Of a stretch of 64,000 bases of DNA, positions 9,473 through 20,059 are shown one piece after another (position 1 is the stretch's first letter; every line of letters begins with the position of its first letter). The notes under the pieces are model-generated. The model saw only the letters and a program-made list of their open reading frames with translations, was not told the DNA's origin and did no database searches. The translations under genes and the position numbers were made by a program. Origin of the DNA: Hoylesella pleuritidis JCM 14110 (GTDB lineage Bacteria > Bacteroidota > Bacteroidia > Bacteroidales > Bacteroidaceae); NCBI RefSeq assembly GCF_000613725.1, contig NZ_BAJN01000001.1:124001-188000 (forward strand), given 5' to 3'.

Positions 9473-10342
9473 TCAAATTCTTGACAGTCGTAATGTGAGA
9501 CAAATCCATTCATCTTCTTTATGCCTTCTGGTTTCAATAAGTCCGAGTTCTGAAGCTCGTTTTAATATGACAACGGCATCGGTCTCATAAAAGCCGCTTA
9601 ATATCAATATGCCGTCTTTTTCCATTACTTGTACGAAAGCAGACATATCATTGAGAAGAATGTTGCGATTGATATTAGCCATTATAATACCAAAACTCTT
9701 ATTTATATTTGTCAATATGCGTACATCTCCTGCCTGTATGTTGATATTGTCGATGCTGTTAAGAACGGTGTTATGTTGGGTGTTTTTAATACACCATTCA
9801 TCAATATCATAAGCCCATATCTCATCGGCACCCAGTTTAGAGGCTGCGATACTCAGTATCCCGCTTCCGCATCCACAATCCAAAACTCGTTTACCGGAGA
9901 TATTATTGTCTAAAAGAGCTGAGATGACTAACCGTGTTGTTTGATGAGTTCCGGTGCCAAATGCTTGTCGCACATCGATTCCGATAGCGATGTCCGTGTG
10001 TGCAACATCAGAGGAATAGTGTGCAGCATCATAGATAGTCACTTTATTTGCGATATCGATAGGAGTGAAACCTGTGGATTCCCATCGCTCATTCCAATTA
10101 CGGTCTTCTATTTCTTGAATGGTATAACTGATTTGGACATTGGGAATTGGGAATGTTTTCAGTTTCGTATCTAAAGCTTTGTAATCATACATATTTTGTT
10201 GGATATACCCTTTCAATCCGTCGGTTATCTCTTCAAATGATTCAAATCCTGCTTCCCCTGCTGCATCTGCGAGTAAGTCTTGCGCTATCTGCATTAGTTC
10301 TTCTGTACAGGTGATCTTAAAATTTGCTACTGAATATTTCAT
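9473..10342 (-). CDS. prmA: Ribosomal protein L11 methyltransferase PrmA
   Basis: The 289-residue protein has an N-terminal substrate-recognition domain. A class I SAM-dependent methyltransferase fold follows, with motif I VLDCGCGSGILS and the acidic loop YDIDEW. PrmA trimethylates lysines and the N-terminus of ribosomal protein L11. The length is typical. A -7 box (TATATTTG, minus strand, 10419-10412) predicts a leader of about 65 bases. Confidence 0.9.
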   Translation of the reverse strand: MKYSVANFKITCTEELMQIAQDLLADAAGEAGFESFEEITDGLKGYIQQNMYDYKALDTKLKTFPIPNVQISYTIQEIEDRNWNERWESTGFTPIDIANKVTIYDAAHYSSDVAHTDIAIGIDVRQAFGTGTHQTTRLVISALLDNNISGKRVLDCGCGSGILSIAASKLGADEIWAYDIDEWCIKNTQHNTVLNSIDNINIQAGDVRILTNINKSFGIIMANINRNILLNDMSAFVQVMEKDGILILSGFYETDAVVILKRASELGLIETRRHKEDEWICLTLRLSRI

Positions 10343-10530
10343 CTGTCTATTGTTTGTGTCTTATCGGTGATATTTTGTCACAAATTGGGTTGATACGTTA
10401 AAAAAACGATGCAAATATATAAAAAATAGGAGAAAACCTATCCTCGTTTAGGGTTTTTCCTTATTTTTGCATAGGAAATAGATTCTATTTTTGCTGTAAA
10501 TATTAAAAACAGATAGAAAGGAGTATATAA

Positions 10531-11414
10531 ATGAATAAGTTATTTTTAACCTTAGTCCTGTTGTCAATGCCGTCTTTCACAATGATGGCACAGGATGACG
10601 ACCTCTATTTTGTACCGAAAAAGGTGGTTGAGACAAATCATTCGATTGCTGATCGAACAGGAAAACCTACTTATTATATCGGAAGTAATCGGAATATTGA
10701 TGAATATAATCATCGTGGTAAATTCAGAAATCGTTATGGGAGGATAGAGTCTGATTCTCTCTCTGACGATATAATTGATTATGATAGTGGTCGTGTTATT
10801 TATTCGGATGCGATTTATAATTATGAGGATGATTATGCGTATTGCCGTAGAATGAGCCGTTTTGATGATTATTATGGTTGGTATGATCCCTGGTTCTACG
10901 GTCATTGGGGCTATGGAGCTTATTGGTCGGCACGTTGGGATGGTATAATCCTTGGTATTATCATTATTACGGTTATGCAGGATGGGCTGATCCTTGGTTT
11001 GATCCTTGGTATTATGGCTATTACGGATATAGATGGAGATATCCCTATCACTATGATTGGGGATGGAGTTATCCTTATTATTATGGTGGCTATACGGTTT
11101 ATCGTGGCATAACCGGTACGCGTAATCACTCTGGGGGCGTAAGTCCGCGCATTGAGGGAAGACGTGACTTCACGTTCGGAAATGGTAATCGATCTCGTTC
11201 ATTTGGTTCGCGTAATGATAATACACGCTGGAATAGACAGGAAGACAATAATTTCGGACGTTATGTCGGTTCGCGTAGCTATGACAATAATACGCCTATC
11301 CGTAGTTATACACCGATGAACGGTGGTAGAAGTTTTGGTGGAGGCGGCCGGAGTTTCGGTGGAGGTGGTAATGCTGGTGGCAGCGGTGGTCACTTTGGAA
11401 ATGGAAGAAGATAA
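10531..11414 (+). CDS. Secreted Tyr/Trp/Gly-rich protein (one-base deletion)
   Basis: A signal peptide (about 20 residues, ending MMAQ) is followed by an acidic region. Then comes a segment very rich in Tyr, Trp, Gly and Pro (repeated DPWxY and YYGYYG) and a tail of GGGGRSFGGGG repeats. The frame breaks at GGG 10937-10939; one extra G joins both halves into 294 residues with continuous YW-rich composition. AGGAG lies before the ATG. Homologues in Prevotella are secreted or envelope proteins of unknown role. The 38-base gap to the next gene suggests cotranscription. Confidence 0.75.
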
Positions 11415-11452
11415 AATACCAGTCCGTGTATTCAAAAACAATTTATATTTTG

Positions 11453-12993
11453 ATGAATATGAGATATTTATTTTTAGCGATTGCAGTTCTGTTTACAATG
11501 TCTGCTGTCGCACAGGAAACATATGAGAATACCAAACTCATTGACAACGATCTTAATGGTACTGCCCGTTATGTGGGTATGGGAGGAGCGATGGATGCAC
11601 TTGGATCTGATATATCGACGATTAGTACTAATCCTGCGGGTATCGGTCTTTTTCGTCGATCAATGGCTAATCTTTCATTTGGTTTAATATCACAACAAGG
11701 AGTAAAAAACTTTACTTCGGGACATAAAAATAATGCAAGCTTTGATCAGATCGGCTTTGTTTATGCCTTACGTAATGGTCGAAATTCATTTCTTAACTTT
11801 GCATTCAACTATCACAAGAGTCGTAACTTCGATCAGATTTTATCAGCTTCTGGCGTTTTGTCGAATGCTTCACAGAATAAGTTGACTACAACGAAAGCTC
11901 GACTCGGCATATTTAAGAGTAATAAGGATGCCACTTATAATCAGTTAGACCATCTTTATATGAACAATTTGGTACAGCAAACCAATGCTGCCGGTGGTAA
12001 AACTTTTGGATATTATCCTGCTACGGGATACACTTTTGATCAAGCGGTGAAGGGATATATTGGTGAATATGACTTCAATGTGAGTGGTAATATTCAGGAT
12101 CGTATCTATTTAGGTATGACTGTTGGGATTCACGATGTACATTATAAGCATTATGGAGAATATCAGGAAGTATTCGTGCCTAATAAAGAGAATATTCAGG
12201 GTGTTCGTATTGCTGATAATCGTGAGATTACAGGAACGGGAGTTGATCTTAAGTTAGGTGCCATTTTCCGACCAATCGAAGGATCGCCATTCCGCGTCGG
12301 TCTTTCTATTACTACTCCGACTTGGTATGATCTCACTACAAGTAATAGCACAACTGTTGATACTGGTAAGAAAAGTCAGCGTATAGGAGAATCTTATGAT
12401 TTCAAGATTTTTACTCCGTGGCGTTTTGGGGTGAGTGCCGGTCACACTGTGGTAATTGGCTTGCTCTCGGCGCAAGTTATGAGTATGCCGATTACGGTAC
12501 CACTGATACTCGTATTAATGATGGTGGCTATTATGATTCTTGGTATGGACAGTATTATGAGTCAAGTAGCAGCGACAAGGCAATGAATGATCACACCAAG
12601 CGGGTTTTGAAAGGAGTCTCTATTTTGAAGCTTGGTTTAGAATATAAGCCTTTATCTGACTTTGCCGTTCGTATGGGATATAATTATGTCTCACCGATGT
12701 TCGATCGTGATGGATTTAAAGATGGTTCTATCTCGTCGGCAGGTACTTTCTATGCTTCACAGACCGCTTATACCAATTGGCAATCGACGAATCGCTTCAC
12801 CTGTGGTTTCGGTTATATGATCGGCAAGTACAATTTTGATTTCGCTTATCAATTCAGTGCAACCAAGGGAGACTTCTATCCGTTTATGAGTTATTATGAT
12901 ACTTCTAATCCAAAAGAGAATAATATTGTAGATGCTGTGCGTGTGAATAATAAACGTCATCAACTGTTGTTTACCTTGGGTTATAAGTTTTGA
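11453..12993 (+). CDS. Outer-membrane transport protein, OmpP1/FadL-like (one-base deletion)
   Basis: A signal peptide (MNMRYLFLAIAVLF...VAQ) is followed by the ARYVGMGGAMDALGSD...NPAG signature of Bacteroidota FadL/TodX-like outer-membrane proteins. Alternating beta-strand sequence then runs to a C-terminal aromatic residue (LGYKF). Proteins of this group form beta-barrels thought to pass hydrophobic compounds. The frame breaks at GG 12451-12452; adding one G gives HTVGNWLALGASYEYADYG and a 513-residue protein. It is convergent with tilS across a strong terminator. Confidence 0.82.
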
Positions 12994-13008
12994 TTGAATT
13001 TTATTGAT

Positions 13009-13047
13009 AATTGAGAACTTATCTAATGTAAGTTCTCAATTATTTTT
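13009..13047. terminator. Bidirectional terminator
   Basis: A perfect 13-bp stem (13009-13021 with 13029-13041, arm AATTGAGAACTTA) with a 7-base loop has A/T-rich tails on both sides. It serves the convergent outer-membrane protein gene and tilS. Confidence 0.88.
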
Positions 13048-13065
13048 ATATAAATCAGAGATTTC

Positions 13066-14421
13066 TTACCCTTTCCCTGCCTTCATAAATCGAATGATTA
13101 ATTGTTTTTTTGATGAAGGCGTGATACGGAATTCATTGCTTGGACGCTGGTTGACTAACCATAATATCTTACCTTCGTCATTCGTTACGACGAGTTGTCG
13201 ACGTTTTTCAAAGAGCGGCATCTTACAATCTGTCAGATAGTCACTGACGAGTTTGGATCCAGTCATTCCGAAAGGAACAAATCTGTCACCTGCTTTTATC
13301 TTGCGGATAATTAATGGATAATGAATATTTCGTGCATCCAAGCATACGCAATTGGGCTTTTTAAACACCTCGTTATTGCTATTTATCTGTTTGGATAAGA
13401 AGTAAAACTTCATCTCTCTCCCATAAATGTAAGTGCCGTCTTCATATATTTTTAGTGGTAGTATATCTTTATCATCTATCAATTCGATCAGTAAGTGGCC
13501 TCGGTCTATCAGTGTGGTATGAGTTTTAGAATGCCACTCTTTTCCTGTTTCTACATTGAGACTTTCTGCTATTTGTTTGATTTGAGATGAATTGAAACCA
13601 TAAGTTTTGAGGATTTCATATAATGTATATTTCACAGAGATCGTTTTTTTTAATTCATCCAGTGAAATGTAACATCCTCGATCCGTGGGTTTACAAATTT
13701 GATTGACTGCTGCTTTCACACCGCTCTCTACGTATTTAGTAGCCTCACGCACGTGATCGGCTGTCTTGGCAATGCTCTCACTAACTGAGGGGTTGATGTC
13801 TGCTAAAAGTGGGAGAATACGGAGACGGATTTTATTTCGTACTACATTATCTGTAAGATTGGTGCTATCAGTCACAAAATCTTGCTTAATCGAATCAAGA
13901 TAATCTATGATTTCTTGCCTGTTAACACTCAATAGAGGACGGATGATATATCCACGTCGTGGAGCAATCCCTGCAAGTCCTGTGATACCCGTTCCTCGAA
14001 TGAGGTTGAGAAGCACTGTTTCTGCATTGTCATCACGGTGATGAGCTACACAAATAGCAGTGGCATCTATATCTTGACATAACCGTTCGAAATAGCGATA
14101 GCGGAGCTCGCGTGCTGCCATCTCAATACTTACCTTGTGCTGTCGAGCGTAGGTTATTGTGTCGAAATGCACAGAATGAAAAGTGACTCCCAATTTATTG
14201 CACAGAGTTTTGCAGAAAAATTCATCACGATCTGATTCTTCCCCGCGGAGATGGAAATTGCAATGTATTGCTTCAACAGCATATCCTAATGTTAGAAGTA
14301 CGCGTAACAAGGCAACACTGTCAGCTCCGCCTGAAAGTGCCACCAAATATTTCCCATTGACTTTAAGCAGTTTATAATGGGAAATATAGTCAGAAATTGT
14401 TTTTAGGAATTTGCCTTTCAT
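13066..14421 (-). CDS. tilS: tRNA(Ile)-lysidine synthetase
   Basis: The 451-residue protein has the PP-loop SGGADS at 30-35 and the CNFHLRG and VAHHRDDNAET motifs of the N-type ATP pyrophosphatase domain, then a TilS C-terminal domain. It converts C34 of the CAU-anticodon tRNA-Ile to lysidine, an essential step for reading AUA. It is the last gene of exonuclease-rlmI-tilS on the minus strand, 40 bases after rlmI. Confidence 0.93.
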   Translation of the reverse strand: MKGKFLKTISDYISHYKLLKVNGKYLVALSGGADSVALLRVLLTLGYAVEAIHCNFHLRGEESDRDEFFCKTLCNKLGVTFHSVHFDTITYARQHKVSIEMAARELRYRYFERLCQDIDATAICVAHHRDDNAETVLLNLIRGTGITGLAGIAPRRGYIIRPLLSVNRQEIIDYLDSIKQDFVTDSTNLTDNVVRNKIRLRILPLLADINPSVSESIAKTADHVREATKYVESGVKAAVNQICKPTDRGCYISLDELKKTISVKYTLYEILKTYGFNSSQIKQIAESLNVETGKEWHSKTHTTLIDRGHLLIELIDDKDILPLKIYEDGTYIYGREMKFYFLSKQINSNNEVFKKPNCVCLDARNIHYPLIIRKIKAGDRFVPFGMTGSKLVSDYLTDCKMPLFEKRRQLVVTNDEGKILWLVNQRPSNEFRITPSSKKQLIIRFMKAGKG

Positions 14422-14461
14422 TATGTACTATTATACGAAATACATCTTTCACATTTATCGT

Positions 14462-15649
14462 TCACTCGACATATAATACTAACCCTTTTAAATATTCGCT
14501 TTCGGGATGGTAAATATTGATAGGATGGTCGGCTGATTGGTGAAGCTGATGCAGGATGCGTATTTTACGCCCGGTTTGCGTTGCTGCTGTGAATACTGCA
14601 TTACGGAAATGATCTTTGGTTACTACTTGACTGCAACTGAATGTAAATAAGATACCACCAGATTTGATTCGTTCAAGTCCTTTTGCATTCAGACGTGTGT
14701 AGCCCTTCAACGCATTTCGTAAAGCTGTCAGTCTTTTAGCAAAAGCAGGAGGGTCAAGAATTAGTAAATCATATTTTCCCTCACTGGCATCCAAAAATTT
14801 GAAAGCATCCTCACAGAACGCTTCGTGACAAAAGTTGCCAGGAAAATTCATTTCTACATTTTTGTTAGTGAGTTCGATTGCTTTCGCACTACTGTCCACA
14901 GAGTGAACAAGTTTTGCTCCACCTCGTATCGCATAGACAGAGAAACCACCTGTATAACAGAATATATTCAAGACTCGTCGTCCACGGGCATATCGTTCTA
15001 ATAGCGCGCGATTTTCTCGTTGATCGACAAAGAATCCTGTTTTCTGTCCTTTTAGCCAGTCGATATGGAATTTCAAGCCATTCTCAACTGCTATATTCTC
15101 TCCGCTACCTCCTACAAGAAATTCGTTCTTCTGCTCAAGTTCAGCCTTAAAAGGCAATGTTGTATCACTTTTATAGTAAATATTCTTGATTCGTTCACCC
15201 ATTACCGCAACAAGTGCTTTACAAATTTCATTCCGGCAATAATGCATTCCTACACTATGGGCTTGCATTACGGCTGTGCGGCCATAACAGTCAATGACAA
15301 GTCCAGGGAGACAATCTCCTTCGCCGTGCACCAATCGATAAGTATCATTTTCATAAACGGTGTTGGCAATACCGATAGCAATGCGCATCTGGAAAGCCGC
15401 TAATAGTCGATCTTGCCAGAAAACAGCATCGATTTTCACATCTCGAAACGAAAGTACACGCACAGCAATAGATCCGATTTGATAATGTCCAATGGCAATA
15501 AAATCACCCTCAGAGGTAAGAACACGAACGATTTCTCCTTCCGTGATACCATTATCCATTCTTGTTATGGCACCAGAAAATATCCAAGGATGGAAGCGTT
15601 TAAGACTCTCATCCTTACCGTGCTTTAAAAAAATCTTTTTATAATTCAT
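14462..15649 (-). CDS. rlmI: 23S rRNA cytosine-C5 methyltransferase, RlmI family
   Basis: The 395-residue protein has an N-terminal PUA domain (about 1-80). A class I methyltransferase domain follows with NIFCYTGGFSVYA (motif I) and LDPPAFAK (motif IV), both diagnostic of the RlmI/YccW group. The E. coli enzyme makes m5C1962. It sits between the exonuclease and tilS, so the operon is centred on RNA processing and modification. The exact target position in this species is inferred from the family. Confidence 0.88.
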   Translation of the reverse strand: MNYKKIFLKHGKDESLKRFHPWIFSGAITRMDNGITEGEIVRVLTSEGDFIAIGHYQIGSIAVRVLSFRDVKIDAVFWQDRLLAAFQMRIAIGIANTVYENDTYRLVHGEGDCLPGLVIDCYGRTAVMQAHSVGMHYCRNEICKALVAVMGERIKNIYYKSDTTLPFKAELEQKNEFLVGGSGENIAVENGLKFHIDWLKGQKTGFFVDQRENRALLERYARGRRVLNIFCYTGGFSVYAIRGGAKLVHSVDSSAKAIELTNKNVEMNFPGNFCHEAFCEDAFKFLDASEGKYDLLILDPPAFAKRLTALRNALKGYTRLNAKGLERIKSGGILFTFSCSQVVTKDHFRNAVFTAATQTGRKIRILHQLHQSADHPINIYHPESEYLKGLVLYVE

Positions 15650-15739
15650 ACTTGTATTTTAGTCTATTTGTTTTTGAGTTCAAGTTTATGAGTCTATAAG
15701 CTTTCGTATTAAATAAAGAATTATCGTAGAACTTAAAGA

Positions 15740-16354
15740 CTAACTTGTTATCAATTCATATTCTCCTGTGGCTTTTAGTCGACAGATTTCCTCGTAAAGA
15801 TTAATGCATGCCCACGCATCTGTGGCAGCATAAGTTTTCTGTTTTTCAGTTAACACAGGCGCATCCCAATTCGTTAAGCGTTGACGTTTACTGATTTTTC
15901 TGCTGAAAAGGTTAGCGTAGAGCTTCTGTAAACTCTGATCTTGAATACCAAGATCACCTACTACATCCTGTAAATCGATAAAGTGTCCTGGCTTGAAATC
16001 AATACTTTTATGCAGAGATAAAATATCATCGTGCAGCGAAAGCCCGATCATCGGTATCTCCTTATTTTCGAGGAGCCGCAGAATAGCAGATGTTATTCCC
16101 GTATATTTCAGTCGAAAAAGGAAACATGTGTCGTGTGTGGAAACTTGGAGAAGTGCAACCTTGTGTTGTTCTCCTTTTTTAAAGGCCGGTCGTGTCTCTG
16201 TGTCGACACCCAAGATATCACTCTCGAGCAGATAATTCACAGCTTTCCCAGTTTCTTCGGGAGAAACAATCGTAATGATTCGCCCGGGAAAGGTGATTGT
16301 CGGCAGGTTTGTTATAGCGTGTTTATCAAATTTATCATAGATATTTTTTTTCAT
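15740..16354 (-). CDS. DEDDy 3'-5' exonuclease (RNase D / WRN-like)
   Basis: The 204-residue protein is a single DEDD exonuclease domain. It has GVDTET (ExoI), GLSHDD-like SLHDDILSL (ExoII) and YAATDAW (ExoIII, with the catalytic Tyr). There is no HRDC domain, so it is shorter than RNase D. The frame is open to 16498, but MKKNIYDKF at 16354 is the start that fits the family and lies just downstream of a -7 box (TACTTTTG, minus strand, about 16395). It is divergent from mutS2 and first in its operon. Confidence 0.85.
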   Translation of the reverse strand: MKKNIYDKFDKHAITNLPTITFPGRIITIVSPEETGKAVNYLLESDILGVDTETRPAFKKGEQHKVALLQVSTHDTCFLFRLKYTGITSAILRLLENKEIPMIGLSLHDDILSLHKSIDFKPGHFIDLQDVVGDLGIQDQSLQKLYANLFSRKISKRQRLTNWDAPVLTEKQKTYAATDAWACINLYEEICRLKATGEYELITS

Positions 16355-16505
16355 TTTTAATGCAATAGTACAACGTGATTTAGGGTGCAAAAGTAAGGAT
16401 TTATATTGGGAAAACAAAGAAAAAAGAGAAGGAAAGTCATATGAATATCTATATCGGAAAAAGATAAAATTTAAAAGAATCTTTTGTCGTTTGCCCAACT
16501 TCGCG

Positions 16506-16517
16506 TACTTTTGCAGT
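16506..16517 (+). promoter_or_regulatory. -7 box directly upstream of the mutS2 start
   Basis: TACTTTTG at 16506-16513 is separated from the ATG at 16518 by only four bases. The N-terminal sequence MIYPSNFEQKIGF is conserved in MutS2, so the start is firm and the transcript should be leaderless or nearly so. Confidence 0.65.
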
Positions 16518-19061
16518 ATGATTTATCCAAGCAATTTTGAGCAAAAGATAGGCTTCAATGATATTCGTGTGATGCTGAAAGAGCATTGTTTGTCTGCGTT
16601 GGGAAGGGAGAAAGTGGACCGAATTACATTTTCTACTGATGTCGAAACTATCAACGAGTGGTTGGAACAGGTACGGGAGTTTAGACGATTGCAGGAAGAG
16701 GCCGATGATTTCCCATTGCAATACTTCTTCGATGTGCGACAATCGGTAGCGCGAATAAGACTCGATGGGACTTATTTGGAGACAAATGAGCTTTTCGATT
16801 TACGCCGTTCGCTCGAAACGATACATCTTATCGTTCGTTATCTTAATCGTACGGATGAGCCGACAGACAGCGAGCCTGTACGTTATCCTTATCCTGCACT
16901 TCACCGATTGACACAAGATGTACTCACCTTTCCGCAACTAATACAACGTATCGATCAGCTGATAGACAAGTTCGGAAATATTCGCGATAGCGCGTCTGTC
17001 GATCTTGCACGTATTCGGAGCGAGTTAGCCAAGACCGAGGGGAGTGTTTCGCGTACATTATATAGCATTCTTCGGTTGGCTCAGAGTGAGGGGCTTGTAG
17101 AAAAAGACGTCAACCCCACGCTCAGAGACGGGCGTTTGGTGATTCCCGTTGCGCCTGGTTTGAAGCGCCGAATCAAAGGAATCGTCCACGATGAGTCTGC
17201 TACCGGTCGGACGGTTTACATCGAACCGGCCGAGGTTGTCGAGGCAAACAATCGTATCCGAGAATTAGAAGCTGAAGAAAAGCGCGAAATAATTCGTATT
17301 TTGAAAGAATTCTCAGTCGTGCTCCGACCACGGATCGACGATATACTCTATTCGTATGATTTCCTGGCTGTTATCGACTTAGTTCGCGCAAAGGCGTTAC
17401 TTGCTGCGCGTTTAACGGCTTTCGAGCCTGTGATTAACGCTTTCCCGCATATCGATTGGATACAAGCTGTTCACCCCTTATTGCAAAGCTCTTTGCAGAA
17501 GCAAGAAAAATCGGTTGTCCCCCTTGATATTATGCTGACTCGTGAACACCGAATCCTGATCATTTCAGGTCCTAATGCCGGTGGAAAATCTGTGTGTTTG
17601 AAGACTGTCGGCCTGTTACAGTATATGCTTCAATGCGGTCTTTCCATTCCTATCGGCGAACGTTCGACTGTTGGAATCTTTCAAAACATTATGATTGATA
17701 TCGGCGATGAGCAAAGCATTGAAAATGATTTGAGCACTTATTCGTCACACTTGATGAATATGAAGCAAATGATGCGGCAGGCCGACGACTGCACGCTGTT
17801 GTTGATTGATGAATTCGGGTCGGGAACCGAACCGCAAATCGGCGGTGCGATAGCCGAGTCGGTGCTGCGACAATACTGCAAGAAAGGTGTTTATGGGGTA
17901 ATAACGACGCATTATCAAAATCTGAAACATTTTGCCGAAGACCACAATGGCGTAGTCAATGGCGCAATGTTGTATGACCGGCAAGAAATGCGTGCGCTCT
18001 TTCAGTTGCAAATCGGGCAGCCCGGTAGCAGTTTTGCCATTGAAATTGCGCGTAAGACGGGTTTGCCCGAAGAGGTGATTTGTGATGCATCTGAGATGGT
18101 TGGGACTGCTTATATACAGAGCGAAAAATATCTGCAAGACATCATTCGCGACAAGCGTTATTGGGAAAACAAACGCCGAACCGTTCATCAGCGTGAGAAA
18201 GAGATGGAGAAAACCATCGCGAAATACGAGAACGCCATCAGCGAAATAGAGCAAAACCGAAAGGAAATTCTACGTAAAGCTCGAGAAGAAGCAGAAGAGT
18301 TGTTGCGCGAAAGCAATCGAAAGATCGAGCAAACGATTCGTGAGATTCGTGAGAGTCAGGCCGAAAAAGAGGAAACCAAGCGTATTCGTGAGGAGTTGAA
18401 TGCTTTCAAAGAGGAGGTTAAAGAGTTCGATGCGAAAGATAATGATGAAAAGATTGCTCGTAAAATGGTGCAGATTCAGCAGCGCAAAGAGCGTCACGAG
18501 AAACGCAAACGCGAGAAAGCCGAAGAGCGACGACGCGATGCCGACGCCGTCAAAGTGGCTGTGCAGGACAAACGATCGGCGTCTTCAGCCGGCTTTCAGA
18601 TGGGCGATGCTGTGCGCATCAAAGGTCTGTCGTCGGTGGGGAAAGTTAAGTCTGTGGATGGGAAAATCGCTACTGTCATTTTCGGAGATATGCGAACGAA
18701 GATGCGCACAGATCGTTTAGAATATGTGAAGACGGTTGAACAGGCGAAGACGGAGCCTTCGTTGCAGTCTTATTCTGTCAGTCGGTCTACACGTGAGACC
18801 ATCGACAATCGTAAGTTGAATTTCAAACAAGACCTTGATATACGCGGTATGCGAGGTGATGAAGCACTCAATGCTGTGACATATTTTATCGACGATGCCA
18901 TTCTTGTGGGTATGCCGCGGGTGCGAATCTTGCACGGAAAGGGTAACGGAATTCTCCGCCAGTTGATCCGCCAGTATCTTTCTACGGTGCCGAATGTCGC
19001 GGATTATCACGACGAACATGTGCAATTCGGCGGCGCAGGTATTACTGTCGTCGACTTTTAA
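16518..19061 (+). CDS. mutS2: Endonuclease MutS2
   Basis: The 847-residue protein lacks the mismatch-recognition domains of MutS. It has a clamp/lever region, an ABC ATPase with Walker A SGPNAGGKS and Walker B LLIDEFGSG, and a long charged coiled coil (about 500-640). A C-terminal Smr nuclease domain ends the protein (LDIRGMRGDEAL, HGKGNGILR). MutS2 proteins suppress homologous recombination or rescue collided ribosomes, depending on species. Upstream reading to 16491 adds residues not seen in the family. It is followed closely by pabB and pabC. Confidence 0.93.
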   Translation: MIYPSNFEQKIGFNDIRVMLKEHCLSALGREKVDRITFSTDVETINEWLEQVREFRRLQEEADDFPLQYFFDVRQSVARIRLDGTYLETNELFDLRRSLETIHLIVRYLNRTDEPTDSEPVRYPYPALHRLTQDVLTFPQLIQRIDQLIDKFGNIRDSASVDLARIRSELAKTEGSVSRTLYSILRLAQSEGLVEKDVNPTLRDGRLVIPVAPGLKRRIKGIVHDESATGRTVYIEPAEVVEANNRIRELEAEEKREIIRILKEFSVVLRPRIDDILYSYDFLAVIDLVRAKALLAARLTAFEPVINAFPHIDWIQAVHPLLQSSLQKQEKSVVPLDIMLTREHRILIISGPNAGGKSVCLKTVGLLQYMLQCGLSIPIGERSTVGIFQNIMIDIGDEQSIENDLSTYSSHLMNMKQMMRQADDCTLLLIDEFGSGTEPQIGGAIAESVLRQYCKKGVYGVITTHYQNLKHFAEDHNGVVNGAMLYDRQEMRALFQLQIGQPGSSFAIEIARKTGLPEEVICDASEMVGTAYIQSEKYLQDIIRDKRYWENKRRTVHQREKEMEKTIAKYENAISEIEQNRKEILRKAREEAEELLRESNRKIEQTIREIRESQAEKEETKRIREELNAFKEEVKEFDAKDNDEKIARKMVQIQQRKERHEKRKREKAEERRRDADAVKVAVQDKRSASSAGFQMGDAVRIKGLSSVGKVKSVDGKIATVIFGDMRTKMRTDRLEYVKTVEQAKTEPSLQSYSVSRSTRETIDNRKLNFKQDLDIRGMRGDEALNAVTYFIDDAILVGMPRVRILHGKGNGILRQLIRQYLSTVPNVADYHDEHVQFGGAGITVVDF

Positions 19062-19076
19062 CTCACTGTGAATACA

Positions 19077-20059
19077 ATGAAAATATACCACCGCGAAGCG
19101 GCTATACGGCGAATCGATGAGTTGGCAGCAGCTGGTTGCACGTTTATTTTTGCCATCAGTTATGACACAGAGACTGCCGTCGTCGAAGAAGCGGCAGCCG
19201 TCAACAGTTGCGAATGTCTTTTCGCCTTTCCCGGTTTGAATAATATCCCTGCCAACGCAGCCATTGATGCGCACTCGGTGATGTGGAAGGCTTATGTGCC
19301 CACGCAGCAAACTTACGCCCGTCAATTGCAAATCGTCAAAGATCATTTGCAAAAGGGGAATAGTTATTTAGTTAATCTCACGTGCCGAATCCCCGTGGAG
19401 ACCAATATTTCGCTGCGCGACATTTTTCTTCGAGCCCACGCTCCGTATCGATTTTGGCTCAAAAATCGCCTTGTCTGTTTTTCGCCCGAAACGTTCGTAC
19501 GCGTCGATGGCCGTACTATCAGTTCGTTCCCGATGAAAGGAACCATTGACGCCACCATTCCCGATGCGACTGACGTGCTATATAATAACGAGAAAGAGGC
19601 TGCCGAACATGCAACAATAGTCGACCTGATTAGAAACGATCTCAGTATCGTTGCTGATCACGTGCATGTGTCTCGCTATCGATATGTGGAGCGGTTGACG
19701 ACCAATCGAGGTGCCATTCTGCAAACCAGTTCTGAGATTAACGGTCAGCTCACCGACTATTACTTGCACCATATTGGCCAAATGCTTTACAGCCAGTTAC
19801 CGGCTGGCTCTATTACCGGTGCACCCAAGCCCAAAACGATGGCTATTATTGCCGAAGCAGAAGACTATCAGCGCGGTTTCTATTCGGGCGTTATGGGCTA
19901 TTGTGCACCAGGAAGGTTAGAGAGCGCTGTAATGATTCGTTTGATTGATGCCGAAGATGGGCAACTTTATTACAAAGCAGGCGGTGGAATCACAGCAGGA
20001 GTGTCTGCCGAGACGAATATCAAGAAGTGATTCAGAAAGTATATGTGCCCATTTATTGA
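19077..20059 (+). CDS. pabB: Aminodeoxychorismate synthase component I (one-base deletion near the end)
   Basis: The chorismate-binding domain has SFPMKGT, the IVDLIRND motif, GSITGAPK and KAGGGITA. With glutamine amidotransferase PabA it makes 4-amino-4-deoxychorismate for folate. At about 327 residues it is the short Bacteroidota form. After GGGITA the frame runs into a premature stop at 20030. Adding one G at 20015 gives AETEYQEVIQKVYVPIY ending at 20059, the expected C-terminus. The corrected end overlaps pabC by 17 bases. ATG at 19077 is preferred over GTG at 19068. Confidence 0.87.
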
